From contig NZ_JARGNB010000001.1 of the NCBI RefSeq assembly GCF_030167915.1, forward strand, positions 868,001 to 932,000: a stretch of DNA of 64,000 nucleotides, in the 5' to 3' direction. The notes under the pieces were generated by a model. It was not told the DNA's origin. It ran no database searches and saw nothing but the letters and a program-made list of their open reading frames with translations. The translations under genes and the position numbers were made by a program. Below, one piece after another: positions 53,733 to 63,004 of this stretch. The DNA is from Aquabacterium humicola. GTDB taxonomy: Bacteria; Pseudomonadota; Gammaproteobacteria; Burkholderiales; Burkholderiaceae_C. The stretch's first letter is position 1. Every line of letters starts with the position of its first letter.

Positions 53733-54689
53733 ATGCGCCGCCTTGCACACTTGAATGGTTTGCGGGCCTTCGAGGCCGCCGCGCGCCAGGCGAGCTTCGC
53801 GCTCGCCGCCGAGGAGCTGGCCGTGACGCCGGCTGCGGTCAGCCTGCAGATCAAGCGGCTCGAGGACTACCTCGGCGTGCGCCTGTTCGAGCGATTGCCG
53901 CGGCGAGTCGAGCTCACCGACGCGGGGCACGCGATGCTGCCGCTGCTGAAGGAAGGCTTCGACCTGCTGGCCGAAGCGCTCGCCCGGGCCGGCAGCAGCG
54001 GTGCGCGCCGCACGCTGGTCGTCAGCCTCACGCCCTCGGTGGCGGCCAAGTGGTTGATGCCACGGCTGGAGCGCTTCACGGCGCTGCATCCGGAGATCGA
54101 GATCCGGCTCGACACGACCACCCGCCTGGTGGACTTCGCGCGCGAGCAGGTCGACCTCGCGCTGCGGTACGGCGCCGGCCGCTGGCCGGGCATGACGGTC
54201 ACGCCGCTGATGAGCGAGGACGTGTTCCCGGTCTGCAGTCCGAAGCTGCGCGTCGGCCGTCGCGCGCTGCGCCACCCCTCGGACCTGGCGCACTGCACGC
54301 TGATCCACGACGCCTCGATGCCGAAGGCGAGTGCCTTCCCGCAATGGTCGGCCTGGCTGGAAGCCGCGGGCGTCACGGGCGTGGATTCACGCCGGGGCCT
54401 GCACCTGAACGCCTCGATGCTCGCCATCCAGGCGGCGATCGAAGGACAGGGCGTCGCTCTGGGCAGAAGCGTGCTGGTCGCGGACGACCTGTCCAGCGGG
54501 CGGCTGGTGCGCCCGTTTGCGCGCAGGACGCTGCTTCGCTTCGGCTACTACATCGTTCATCCCGTCCGGTCGGCGCAGCCCAAGGCGGTGGCGGCGTTCA
54601 GCGCCTGGTTGATGCAGGAAGCGGGTCGGGGTGCCGGGGCACCTGACGAGCGTCGGCGCGGGCGACAGTCTGCAGACGCGGGTTCATGA
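53733..54689 (+). CDS. LysR-family regulator (GcvA-like)
   Basis: Protein of 318 residues. The helix-turn-helix covers about 18-45 (ASFALAAEELAVTPAAVSLQ). The effector domain has the GcvA-type pattern with LVVSLTPSVAAKWLMPRL and RLVDFAREQVDLALRYG. The start is ATG at 53733. It is divergent from the LLM monooxygenase operon, its likely target. Its last 6 bases overlap the convergent epimerase gene. Confidence 0.9.
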   Translation: MRRLAHLNGLRAFEAAARQASFALAAEELAVTPAAVSLQIKRLEDYLGVRLFERLPRRVELTDAGHAMLPLLKEGFDLLAEALARAGSSGARRTLVVSLTPSVAAKWLMPRLERFTALHPEIEIRLDTTTRLVDFAREQVDLALRYGAGRWPGMTVTPLMSEDVFPVCSPKLRVGRRALRHPSDLAHCTLIHDASMPKASAFPQWSAWLEAAGVTGVDSRRGLHLNASMLAIQAAIEGQGVALGRSVLVADDLSSGRLVRPFARRTLLRFGYYIVHPVRSAQPKAVAAFSAWLMQEAGRGAGAPDERRRGRQSADAGS

Positions 54690-55652
54690 CGTCCGGCCAG
54701 GCGCCAGCGCCTGTCGTACCAGCGAGGGCAGGTCGGCGTCGCCGCGGAAACCCAGGGCGTCGGCGGCTGCGGTGTCGAGGGGAGGAAAGCGACCGAAGAG
54801 CGCTTCGATGCGCTCGTCGGGTTCGTAGCGCACGAGGTCGCGGGCATGCGAGCCGTGCACCTGGGCGATGGCGTCGACCAGCTCGGCCATCGAGAAGCGC
54901 TGCGTCGGCAGCGTCAGGGCACGCCCTTGAGGCCAGCGATCGCCCGCCACGGTCGCCGCATGCAGCAGCTGATCGACGATGCAGGGCAACGACGACGCCC
55001 AGGTCGTCGCACCCGGCGCCGTCGGGCAGACGAAGGGGCGTCCGGCAGCAAGCTCGCGGATGATGTCGCTCATGAAGGCGGACAGCTGGCCGGTCCGGGC
55101 GGGTGGCCGCGCCAGCACGCCTGGCAGTCGAAGTGAGCGGCCATCGATCCATCCGCGCCGGCTGAAGTCGGCCACGAGCACTTCACCGATGAGCTTCTGC
55201 GCACCGTAGGCCATCACGGGCCGGGGCGGTGTCTCGTCGTCGACCTTCGGCGGCATCGTCCCGAACACCGCGATCGAGCTCGCGAAGACGAAGACAGGCG
55301 CGCGCTGGCCGGCTTCGACCTGCGCCTTGCCCGACTCGAGCAGCGTCGTCGTGGCCTCCAGGTTGACCTGGCGTGCGAGCGCGTACTGCTGCTGCGCCGT
55401 GCCACCCGGGATGCTGGCCAGGTGATAGATGACGTCGACCGGCCGCTCCGCCACGACGCGCCTCAGCCACGGCGCATCGGCCAGGTCGCCGGCCTCCGCA
55501 TGGACGGCGTCGGCTTCGGGCAGGCCCTCGAGCGCAAGGTCGACCAGCGTCAGCCGGTCGATGGATCGGCCGTCGAGTCGCCCGGCTTCGGCCAGCCGCC
55601 GCGCCAGCGCGCGACCGACGAATCCATTGGCGCCGGTGATCAGCACATGCAT
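54684..55652 (-). CDS. NAD-dependent epimerase/dehydratase-type oxidoreductase (DenD-like)
   Basis: Protein of 322 residues, an extended short-chain dehydrogenase. It has the cofactor motif ITGANGFVGRALARRL at 5-20, an active-site Tyr-Lys pair in MAYGAQKLIGE near 150, and a preceding Ser in VFASSIAVFG. The sequence resembles D-erythronate dehydrogenase-type (DenD) enzymes. It is the last gene of the aromatic-type operon, 10 bases after the FAH gene. Oxidation of a hydroxy-acid product is possible; the substrate is not established. Confidence 0.82.
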   Translation of the reverse strand: MHVLITGANGFVGRALARRLAEAGRLDGRSIDRLTLVDLALEGLPEADAVHAEAGDLADAPWLRRVVAERPVDVIYHLASIPGGTAQQQYALARQVNLEATTTLLESGKAQVEAGQRAPVFVFASSIAVFGTMPPKVDDETPPRPVMAYGAQKLIGEVLVADFSRRGWIDGRSLRLPGVLARPPARTGQLSAFMSDIIRELAAGRPFVCPTAPGATTWASSLPCIVDQLLHAATVAGDRWPQGRALTLPTQRFSMAELVDAIAQVHGSHARDLVRYEPDERIEALFGRFPPLDTAAADALGFRGDADLPSLVRQALAPGRTS

Positions 55653-55662
55653 GGCGACGCCT

Positions 55663-56646
55663 TCAGCCCGCCGCGATCACGCGCTGCTCGAGGACCCCGA
55701 AGGGCCCGGGCCGCCCGTCGTCGAAGCAGGCCTGCATGTGCACACGATCGCCGAAGTGCATGAAGCCGGTGCGGATCTCGCCGAGGTCGATCTTCTCGAT
55801 CACCCGCCGCTCGGCGATGCAGGCGGAGCCCGCGCTGCGCGCCACGTTGGAGACCGTGCCGGAGCCGACGATGGTGCCGGCCGTCAGCCGGCGTGTTCGC
55901 GCCGCATGCGCGACAAGTTGCCCGAACGAGAAGTTCATCTCACGCCCATGCGGCTCGCCGAAGCGCTCGTCGTTCCAGCGCACGTGCAGTGGCATGTGCA
56001 CGCGGCCGTTGCACCAGGCCTCGCCCAGCTCATCGGGTGTCACCGCGACCGGCGCGAACGCGGTCGACGGCTTGGCCTGCAGGAAGCCGAAGCCGGTCTT
56101 CATCTCGTGCGGGCCGAGCGCGCGCAGGCTCCAGTCGTTGATCTGGACGATGAGGCGCACGCGTCGCAGCGCTTCGTCGGCCGTCGCCGCCATCGGCACC
56201 GGACCGACGATCACGCCAAATTCACCTTCGAAGTCGATGCCGTCCTGCTCGCTCGGCAGCGGCACGTCGTCGTGAGGCCCCAGGAAGTCGTCGCTGGCGC
56301 CCTGGTACATCACGGGCACGCTGTCGAAGTGCGGGATCGGGGGCGCATTGAACGCCTGCTCCATCAAGCGCCCATGGTTGAGGAAAGCCGAGCCATCGAT
56401 CCACTGCGGGCTGCGCGGCAGCGGCGCCGCACAAGCGGCGGGCTCGAAGGGCCGTGCGTCGTCGCAGGCGCCCGCTTCGAGCGCGCCGGCAAGGCGCCGC
56501 AGCGCAGGTTCGGTCTCTTCCCAACGCTGCAGCGCGTCCAGCAGGTTCGCTGCGATGCCGCGCGCCTCGACGGCCTGGGTCAGATCGCGCGAGACGACGA
56601 GCAGGCGGCCGTCCAGGCTGCCGTCGCGCAAGGTGGCGAGTTTCAT
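55663..56646 (-). CDS. Fumarylacetoacetate-hydrolase-family enzyme
   Basis: Protein of 327 residues with an FAH C-terminal domain. The metal-binding acidic residues lie in IDFEGEFGVIVG and downstream INDWSLRALG, and the family segment TGFGFLQAKPSTAFAP and GTIVGSGTVSN are present. FAH enzymes hydrolyse or hydrate acyl-pyruvate ring-cleavage products to central metabolites. In this operon, with an extradiol dioxygenase and C-C hydrolase, a late step of an aromatic meta-type pathway is likely. It starts 107 bases after the cupin gene. Confidence 0.85.
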   Translation of the reverse strand: MKLATLRDGSLDGRLLVVSRDLTQAVEARGIAANLLDALQRWEETEPALRRLAGALEAGACDDARPFEPAACAAPLPRSPQWIDGSAFLNHGRLMEQAFNAPPIPHFDSVPVMYQGASDDFLGPHDDVPLPSEQDGIDFEGEFGVIVGPVPMAATADEALRRVRLIVQINDWSLRALGPHEMKTGFGFLQAKPSTAFAPVAVTPDELGEAWCNGRVHMPLHVRWNDERFGEPHGREMNFSFGQLVAHAARTRRLTAGTIVGSGTVSNVARSAGSACIAERRVIEKIDLGEIRTGFMHFGDRVHMQACFDDGRPGPFGVLEQRVIAAG

Positions 56647-56753
56647 TGCATCCTTCTCTGGTTCTCAGGCGCTGTCGCTGATGGTCGTTCCAGCATCGGA
56701 AGCGCCGGCGACGGGCGCGTCGGTGCGGCGCAGATCGAAGCGCGTGTCCACCA

Positions 56754-57332
56754 TCAGCGCGATGCGATCGCCTTGGCGATGGCGGGCTCGTACGCGCCGT
56801 CCACCAGGACGAACAGCATGCGGCAGGGCCGCCCGGAACGATTGGCCCAGGCGTGGTTGGTGCCGCGCTGCACGACCACGCTGCCAGGCTTCAGCGCCAC
56901 TTCGCTGTCGTCGAGCACGAGCGTCATCTCGCCGTCGATGACGATGCCGTAGTCCACCGACTCGGTGCGGTGCATCAGCGGATGGGGCGATTCCGCCTTC
57001 ACCGTCGACGCCGCCACGTCGCCGATCTGGCTGAACGCGTCCTTCATGCGTGCCGCACCGTGGGCGAGGAACTCGGCGCTGTCGGGCGGGATGTCGACGA
57101 AGCGCATGCGCGTGCCGCGCACGGGCGGCGGCAGCACGATGGGGCCCAGCGTCGGATCGGCGCCGTTGTCGACGGTGGCGGGCGCACCGACGGTGCTCCA
57201 CACCTCGTGGAAGACCGTGCCGGGCAGGGCCTGCAACTCGACCACGGTCGGCAACGCACCGTCGCTCGTCACGATGGCCTTGCCGTCGGCGTCATGCCCG
57301 GTGACGACTCGGTGAATGGGAGGAAAGCTCAT
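56754..57332 (-). CDS. Cupin-domain protein
   Basis: Protein of 192 residues with one cupin barrel in the C-terminal half: metal-site motif around HRTESVDYGIVIDGE and second motif around GSVVVQRGTNHAWAN. The N-terminal half resembles small cupins found beside catabolic genes in bacteria and fungi. It might be an isomerase, a dioxygenase or a binding protein. Its start overlaps the stop of the cyclase gene (ATGA), so the two products are likely used together. Confidence 0.82.
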   Translation of the reverse strand: MSFPPIHRVVTGHDADGKAIVTSDGALPTVVELQALPGTVFHEVWSTVGAPATVDNGADPTLGPIVLPPPVRGTRMRFVDIPPDSAEFLAHGAARMKDAFSQIGDVAASTVKAESPHPLMHRTESVDYGIVIDGEMTLVLDDSEVALKPGSVVVQRGTNHAWANRSGRPCRMLFVLVDGAYEPAIAKAIASR

Positions 57333-58141
57333 GAAAGGGTCTCGTCGAAGATGGCGACCGCGCGCGTCCAGCCGGCGGAGGCGCCGCGGATCTTGTGCGG
57401 GAAGCAGCTGATGAAGAAGCCGTGAGGTGGCAACGCTTCGAGGTTGTGCAGCTTTTCGAGATGGCAGTAGCCGATGTCGCGCCCCGCCTTGTGCCCTTCC
57501 CAGATCAGCGCCTTGTTGCCGGTCTCGGCCACCTTCTTCGCGGTATAGGAGAACGGCGCATCCCAGCTCCATGCATCGGTGCCGGTCAGGCGCACGCCGC
57601 GCTCCAGCAGGTACATCGTCGCCTCGTAGCCCATGCCGCAGCCGGCGCTGACGTAGTCGGCGTGCCCGTAGCGCGCGCCGGCGCGGGTATTGACCACGAC
57701 GATGTCGAGCGGCTCGAGCTGCCAGCCGATGCGGGCGAGCTCTCGTTCGACGTCTGCGGCCGTCGCGACATAGCCGTCGGGGAAGTGGCGGAAGTCGAGC
57801 TTCACGCCCGGCTGGAAGCACCACGCCAGCGGCACCTCGTCGATGGTGGTCGACTTCTTCTTCGCCCCCAGCTTCGCGTCCATCGTGGAATGGAAGTGGT
57901 AGGGCGCGTCCAGGTGCGTGCCGTTGTGCGTCGTCAGGGTCACCCACTCGGCAGCGGCGGCCTCGCCTTCGGGATAGTCCTCGGCCCGCGTGCCCGGCAG
58001 CATCGCCATGAACTCGGGCAGCGTATCGGCGTGCTTCTGGTAGGTGATCTTCGGCGCGAGCGGCGGCGGATCGGACAACACGTCGTTCTCGAGGTAGATC
58101 GAGAGGTCGACGAAGCGCTTCTTCTGGCGCGGCGGTCTCAT
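57329..58141 (-). CDS. Cyclase-family (kynurenine formamidase-like) hydrolase
   Basis: Protein of 270 residues with the cyclase/KynB metal motif HxGTHxDxPxH, seen as THNGTHLDAPYHF near 72-84. Further family sequence is RFVDLSIYLENDV at the start and GTDAWSWD near 185. Family members are zinc amidohydrolases or lactone-forming/opening enzymes. It overlaps both the MFS gene (upstream) and the cupin gene (downstream) by ATGA. Opening of a lactone or amide in the pathway is a reasonable guess. Confidence 0.87.
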   Translation of the reverse strand: MRPPRQKKRFVDLSIYLENDVLSDPPPLAPKITYQKHADTLPEFMAMLPGTRAEDYPEGEAAAAEWVTLTTHNGTHLDAPYHFHSTMDAKLGAKKKSTTIDEVPLAWCFQPGVKLDFRHFPDGYVATAADVERELARIGWQLEPLDIVVVNTRAGARYGHADYVSAGCGMGYEATMYLLERGVRLTGTDAWSWDAPFSYTAKKVAETGNKALIWEGHKAGRDIGYCHLEKLHNLEALPPHGFFISCFPHKIRGASAGWTRAVAIFDETLS

Positions 58142-59298
58142 GCGGTGGCCTCCTGGACGGATGGACGAGCAGCGGATGGCAGGCGCAGGAAGCAGCCGAC
58201 CGCGACCGTGGCGATCACGACGGCGGCCAGGCCCAGGCTGCCGTAGCCGTGGGACTTCACCAGCGTGCCGCCGACGATCGGGCCGAGCGCGGCGCCCACC
58301 ATCAGCATCGCCGGCGTGGCCGCCAGTGCCCGGCCGCTGGCATCCAGGCGCGACAGCAGGCCGAAGCCGAAGGTGTGGGTGAAGATCATCACCGCGGCGA
58401 ACACCGCGGCGGCGATCGCATAGGGAACGAAGTGAGCGGCATTCATGATGACCATGGCCAGCCCGGCCTGCACGACCGGCCCGGCCAGCAGCACGGCGCG
58501 CGCCGACCAGCGCCGCTCCAGCAGCGCCGCCAGCGCCGCCGGGAAGAGGTTGACCACGCCCAGCGCCACCAGCACCCCGGTGATCGCCGCGAGCCCGAAG
58601 CCGCGGTCCATGCCGACACGTTCCAGGAAACTGAAGGTCATCGCCTGCACGAGGGCCATGCAGCCGATGCCCACGATGCCGAACCACGCGGTGGGCGACA
58701 TGCGTGCCGGGCGTTCGCTCGCCGCCGCGCTCGCTGCCGGACCAGCCTGCGAACCCGGGAACCACGCCGCACACACCGCGGCGGCGATCGCCATCACGCC
58801 TGCGAAGGCGACGAACAGCGTCGCGCCGCCGAAGGCCGCGACCAGCGGCGGCGTGCTGCCGAGGAAGACGATCGCGAACACACCCAGCGACATGCCCACC
58901 AGCGCGAACAGCCGGTGCGGGCGAGCGCTGCGTCCGATCGTGCCGTGCGTGACGCTGAGCGCAGCGCCGGCCGACAGCCCCGCGCCGGCGTGCAGCACCG
59001 CCAGCAGGGCGAAGTCCCGCGACGCGGCCGCGAGCGCGAACGCGCCGGCGGCGAGCGCGAAGCCGATCGTCGCGACCGGTCGTGCCGGCGTGCGATGGAA
59101 TCGCGGCGCCAGCGTCAGGCTGGCCATCACGGCGCCGGCGAGGAACAGCGTCGCCAGCAGGCCGGCTTGCTGCGGATCGAGCCGGTAGGCTTGCACGAGC
59201 GTGCCGACCCACACCGGCAGGGCGACGAGATCGACCATGCCGGCGCAGTGCGCCACCATCAGCGCGGCGCGGCCGCGTCGGGAGTCGGTGCTGATCAT
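58138..59298 (-). CDS. Major facilitator superfamily transporter
   Basis: Protein of 386 residues with about 12 hydrophobic segments in two halves, separated by a hydrophilic stretch with SQAGPAASAAASERPARMS near 200. No diagnostic substrate motif is visible. It sits between the FAD monooxygenase (15 bases away) and the cyclase (ATGA overlap), so it probably carries the aromatic substrate or a product across the inner membrane. Confidence 0.85.
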   Translation of the reverse strand: MISTDSRRGRAALMVAHCAGMVDLVALPVWVGTLVQAYRLDPQQAGLLATLFLAGAVMASLTLAPRFHRTPARPVATIGFALAAGAFALAAASRDFALLAVLHAGAGLSAGAALSVTHGTIGRSARPHRLFALVGMSLGVFAIVFLGSTPPLVAAFGGATLFVAFAGVMAIAAAVCAAWFPGSQAGPAASAAASERPARMSPTAWFGIVGIGCMALVQAMTFSFLERVGMDRGFGLAAITGVLVALGVVNLFPAALAALLERRWSARAVLLAGPVVQAGLAMVIMNAAHFVPYAIAAAVFAAVMIFTHTFGFGLLSRLDASGRALAATPAMLMVGAALGPIVGGTLVKSHGYGSLGLAAVVIATVAVGCFLRLPSAARPSVQEATA

Positions 59299-59313
59299 GC
59301 GGGCTCCGGCGGC

Positions 59314-60441
59314 TCAGATCGGCTGCGCCAGCGCCATCAGCGAGTCGCGCATGATCTGCGCGTGCTCGTCCTTGCTGCCGCCGCTCATCTCGATCTCGCC
59401 GAGGCGTATCGAGTTCTCGACGACCATGCGGCAACGCTCCCAGCGGCGCGCCTCGAACGCGCGCAAGGCGTCCTGCGGCGCCTGATGCCGATGCAGTTCC
59501 TCCGCGAGCACCAGCGCGTCCTCGATGCCGATGCAGGCCCCTGACGCGAGGTGCGGGGTCGTGGCATGCACCGTGTCGCCGATCAGCACGACGCGGCCGG
59601 CATGCCACGGCTGCGGCAGCAGCAGCGCCTCGAGCGGCCGGTAGACGATGCTCGAATCCGGCGTGATCTGCGCGCGCATGGCCTGCAGCGCGGGCGCGGG
59701 GAATTCGGCCAGCAGCGCACGCAGCTGCGGTGCGAAGGTCTCGGGATCGACGTGCTCGTTGGTGGGTCGGTGCTCGGTGACGAAGAGGTACATCTCGTCC
59801 TTCGACACCGGGTTCACGCCCGGCTTGACGCGGCCCATCCACATCGTCGCCGTCGTCACCTCGGGCGGCCGCGGCAGCACCGCGCGCCAGACGGCCTGGC
59901 CGCTGTAGCGAGGCTTGGGCGCCTGCGGGAACAGCGCCTCGCGCGTCTTCGAGTACAGCCCGTCGGCGCCGATCACGAGGTCGTAGCGCTGCCGCTGGCC
60001 GTCGGTGAAGCCGACCTCGACCCCTTGCGCATCCTGCTCGATCGACGTGAACGTACAGCCCAGCCGCACGTGCGTGCCCGAGGCCCTCGTCGCCTCGGCG
60101 AGGATCGAAGCGAGCACCGGCCGCATGATGGCGCCGCCGCCGGGGACATCCGGGCCGGCCAGGCGGGGCGTCGGCAGCGAGCCGATCAGCTCGCCGCTCG
60201 GCAATCGCAGCTCGACACCATCCGCGGCATGCCCCCGCGCGAGGAACTGATCGAGGATGCCCAACTGCTTGAAGGCCCGCAGCGTGGCGCCGCCAAGGCT
60301 GATGCCGGCACCGTAGCTGCGCCAGCCGGGATCGATCTCGACCAGGTCGACGTCGTCGCCACGCCTGCGCAGTTCGATCGCAGCGGCCATGCCGGAGAAG
60401 CCGCCACCGATGATCAGGATCCGACGCGCCGAACGGTTCAT
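59314..60441 (-). CDS. FAD-dependent aromatic monooxygenase (UbiH/PHBH-like)
   Basis: Protein of 375 residues of the class-A flavin hydroxylases. The ADP-binding motif IIGGGFSGMAAAIELRRRG is at 10-28, a DLVIGADGLYSKTR segment near 155, and the flavin/ribityl motif VVLIGDTVHATTPHLASG near 295. Such enzymes hydroxylate phenolic or N-heteroaromatic rings using NAD(P)H. Its ATG overlaps the stop of the Rieske gene. Ring hydroxylation before extradiol cleavage is its likely step. Confidence 0.9.
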   Translation of the reverse strand: MNRSARRILIIGGGFSGMAAAIELRRRGDDVDLVEIDPGWRSYGAGISLGGATLRAFKQLGILDQFLARGHAADGVELRLPSGELIGSLPTPRLAGPDVPGGGAIMRPVLASILAEATRASGTHVRLGCTFTSIEQDAQGVEVGFTDGQRQRYDLVIGADGLYSKTREALFPQAPKPRYSGQAVWRAVLPRPPEVTTATMWMGRVKPGVNPVSKDEMYLFVTEHRPTNEHVDPETFAPQLRALLAEFPAPALQAMRAQITPDSSIVYRPLEALLLPQPWHAGRVVLIGDTVHATTPHLASGACIGIEDALVLAEELHRHQAPQDALRAFEARRWERCRMVVENSIRLGEIEMSGGSKDEHAQIMRDSLMALAQPI

Positions 60442-60797
60442 GGGGATGTCTCCTCGTGTGCGGGGCCGGTCATCAGGACCTGGCCTCCGGAAAGCAGTTG
60501 CAGGGGGACCGGCGTCAGCGACTGGCCCAGGCAGGGGCCGAGCACGCAGCGACCGGTCTGAATGTCGAAACGCGCGCCATGCGCATGGCACGCGATGTGG
60601 CGTCGGTCGCCACTGAGGTAGGCGTCCTTGCGCCAGGCCATCGGTGCGCCGTCGATGTGCGGGCAGGCATTGCGGTAGCCGTGCAGCCGTTCACCCTGGC
60701 GGACGATGAACACCGTGTCCCGGCCCGTGGCGCCCGGGTCGAAGCCGCGCGACTGCCCATCGGGGATGTCGTCGACATGGCACAGCACGGCACGCAT
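60438..60797 (-). CDS. Rieske [2Fe-2S] ferredoxin-like protein
   Basis: Protein of 119 residues with a complete Rieske signature: CPHIDG and CHAHG supply the two Cys and two His ligands in the CxH/CxxH arrangement, 16-17 residues apart. It is the small soluble type that passes electrons to oxygenases. No Rieske oxygenase alpha subunit is in the window, so its partner is unclear. It overlaps the FAD monooxygenase start by ATGA. Confidence 0.9.
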   Translation of the reverse strand: MRAVLCHVDDIPDGQSRGFDPGATGRDTVFIVRQGERLHGYRNACPHIDGAPMAWRKDAYLSGDRRHIACHAHGARFDIQTGRCVLGPCLGQSLTPVPLQLLSGGQVLMTGPAHEETSP

Positions 60798-60822
60798 GGG
60801 GATCGAGGTCCAGGTGGCCGGA

Positions 60823-61776
60823 TCAGTGCGCGGCGCCGCCGGCTCCGGCGGCAGCCTCGGCAGGCGGACCGCCGGGCGCCCACTTGGCCCGGTGCTGGAA
60901 GAGGAACAGCTGCGAGGCGTCGGCGCTCATCGGTGCCTCGCGGGCGGTCCACGCGTCGTCGTGCAGGTCCATGTCGGCGTCGTACTCGACGTGGCAGCCG
61001 AGCGGGCTGTTGAAGTACCAGAACCAGTTGGACCCCATGCGATGCCGGCCCGGTCCCCAGAACGACTCGTAGCCCTTGGCCTGGAAGCGGTAGCCGGCCT
61101 GCATCACCGCGGTGGGGCCGCTCATGTGGAAGGTGAAGTGCTCGACGCCCTTCATGAAAGGCGGGGTCTGGATCAGGAACAGCGTGTGGTGGTCCTGCGT
61201 GCCGGCCGGCCGCAGGAAGGGACCGGCGCCGCCCAGCCGGTCGGTGATGCGAAAGCCCAGGCGCTCGGTGTAGAAGGCGGTCGCCCGCGCCTCGTCGGGC
61301 ACGAAGTAGACGACGTGCGAGAGCGTCAGGGGGCGGCAGTCGGCCTGCTCGTCGACGGCCACCTGGTTGAGCGCCCGCCGCGCGGCCGCGCCGGGGCAGT
61401 TGACGGTCTCGCCGGCGACCGCCAGCGGGCGACGTGTGGTGACCTGGAAGCCCAGTGCGAAGCCCATGTCGTCGAGCGCCTCGATCGAGCCATCCGGCAG
61501 GCGCTTCACCTCGCGGTCGCGCGCGAGCTCGCTCGCGATGGCCTCCACCGTCGCGGCGTCGGCCACGCCGTAGAGCGTCTTGCGCAGCTGGCTCGCGGTG
61601 CCGAGCTCGGTCGGCAGGCTGGCGTCGTGCTTCGATCGCAGCACGATGGCCGTGCCGTCGCGTGCTTCGTAGCGGTGATCGCCCGCGTCTTTCAGGCCAT
61701 AGTCGATCAGGTATTGCCGGCAGGCGGCGAGGTCGTCCACGCCGAAGACCAGGGCGTCAGGTCCGATGATGTTCAT
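60823..61776 (-). CDS. Extradiol ring-cleavage dioxygenase (VOC family, type I)
   Basis: Protein of 317 residues with two vicinal-oxygen-chelate domains. The C-terminal domain carries the likely Fe ligands His in LSHVVYF (about 154), His in DHHTLF (about 199) and Glu in CHVEYD (about 265). The N-terminal domain lacks such ligands, as usual for the two-domain enzymes. It would cut a catechol-type ring next to the hydroxyl groups. The C-terminal 40 residues are Ala/Gly-rich and probably flexible. It lies between the hydrolase and Rieske genes. Confidence 0.88.
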   Translation of the reverse strand: MNIIGPDALVFGVDDLAACRQYLIDYGLKDAGDHRYEARDGTAIVLRSKHDASLPTELGTASQLRKTLYGVADAATVEAIASELARDREVKRLPDGSIEALDDMGFALGFQVTTRRPLAVAGETVNCPGAAARRALNQVAVDEQADCRPLTLSHVVYFVPDEARATAFYTERLGFRITDRLGGAGPFLRPAGTQDHHTLFLIQTPPFMKGVEHFTFHMSGPTAVMQAGYRFQAKGYESFWGPGRHRMGSNWFWYFNSPLGCHVEYDADMDLHDDAWTAREAPMSADASQLFLFQHRAKWAPGGPPAEAAAGAGGAAH

Positions 61777-61803
61777 GGGGCAGTCGTTCGAGGGAGGAAG
61801 GGG

Positions 61804-62961
61804 TCAACGGGTGCGGCCGCCGAGGGTTTCGGCCACCCAGTCGGCGATGTAGGCGCCGGCGTTGGCCGGGTTGTCGAAGCTCGAGTGCTGCACGCCGCCG
61901 GTGCGCTCGTCGAAGACCTTCAGCTCGCGCCGGGGACTGTTGACCAGCTGCTCGTAGGTGCGCTGCGCCCAGTGCAGCGGGATCTGCGAATCCTTGGCGC
62001 CGTGCGTGACGAGGAAGGGCACGGTGATGCGGTCGAGGATGCCGTCGAGGTGCACCCGCTCGGCGATGGTCATGAACTCGTCCATGTCCTTCGCGCCCCA
62101 GACCCAGCGCACGTGTTCCCAGTAGTGCGGCACCGGCAGGTTGCCTTCCTTCGCGAGGCGCTTCTTCTGCACGTCGCGCCAATCGTGGTTCGCGCCCCAG
62201 ACGACGCCGCAGGCGAAACGCGGCTCGAAGGCCACCGCACGCGGGCAGTAGTACCCGCCGAGCGACACGCCTTCGCAGCCGATGCGCGACGCGTCGACAT
62301 CGTCGCGCTGCACGAGCCAGTCGACGACGCGGCTGGCCCAGTGCTCGCTGTCGAAGCGCGCGGTCAGGCCGTGCAGGCGCAGCGCCTCGCCGGTGCCGGG
62401 CTGGTCGACGATCAGCGACGAGATACCGCGGCGCGCCAGCAGCGCGGGCAGGCCGACCCGGTACTTCATCTCCTTGGTCGAATCCAGGCCGTTGAGCTGC
62501 ACGAGCACCGGTGCCCTGCCCTGCACGCCGTCGGCACGCACGTAGAGCGCCGAGAGATGCCGGCCCTCGTAGGGGATCTCGACCCGCTCGCAGTTCTCGC
62601 GCGCCAGCGCCAGCCCGCGTGCGAAGACCTCGAGGAATCGTGCATAGAGCGCCTCCCGGCCTTCCGCGCCATGCGCCTGCAGGCGCTCGGCCGTCAGGTA
62701 GTAGGTGGCGGCGCGCCCGTATTTCTCGCCGGCCGACAGCAGGCGCTGGCCCGCTTCGTCTTCGGCCGCCAGGGTGCACAGCTTGTCGGCCATGCGCGAC
62801 CAGGTCTCGCGGAAGGCGCGCGTGCCCGCGGCGTCCGGCGCTTTTGCCGCCTCCTGCAGCGGGGCGCACATCTCCTCGATCTCGCCGAGCTTGGCTCCCA
62901 TCTCGATGGCCAGGTCGACGGACAGGTTCCAGACGTAGTTGGTAGGGAAGTAGCGGAACAT
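61804..62961 (-). CDS. Alpha/beta hydrolase, ring-fission C-C hydrolase type (pseudooxynicotine-hydrolase-like)
   Basis: Protein of 385 residues. A helical N-terminal region (about 1-130) precedes an alpha/beta core with nucleophile Ser in EGVSLGGYY, an Asp in HGAKDSQIPL and a His in VQHSSFDN. The large helical lid and length resemble 2,6-dihydroxypseudooxynicotine hydrolase and related C-C bond hydrolases. It follows the transporter gene by 43 bases and precedes the extradiol dioxygenase by 27, so cleavage of the ring-fission product is the likely role. Confidence 0.85.
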   Translation of the reverse strand: MFRYFPTNYVWNLSVDLAIEMGAKLGEIEEMCAPLQEAAKAPDAAGTRAFRETWSRMADKLCTLAAEDEAGQRLLSAGEKYGRAATYYLTAERLQAHGAEGREALYARFLEVFARGLALARENCERVEIPYEGRHLSALYVRADGVQGRAPVLVQLNGLDSTKEMKYRVGLPALLARRGISSLIVDQPGTGEALRLHGLTARFDSEHWASRVVDWLVQRDDVDASRIGCEGVSLGGYYCPRAVAFEPRFACGVVWGANHDWRDVQKKRLAKEGNLPVPHYWEHVRWVWGAKDMDEFMTIAERVHLDGILDRITVPFLVTHGAKDSQIPLHWAQRTYEQLVNSPRRELKVFDERTGGVQHSSFDNPANAGAYIADWVAETLGGRTR

Positions 62962-63004
62962 GGAAGTCTTTCGGGTCAGGAAGTCAGCGTCGATCGCAAC
63001 GGTC

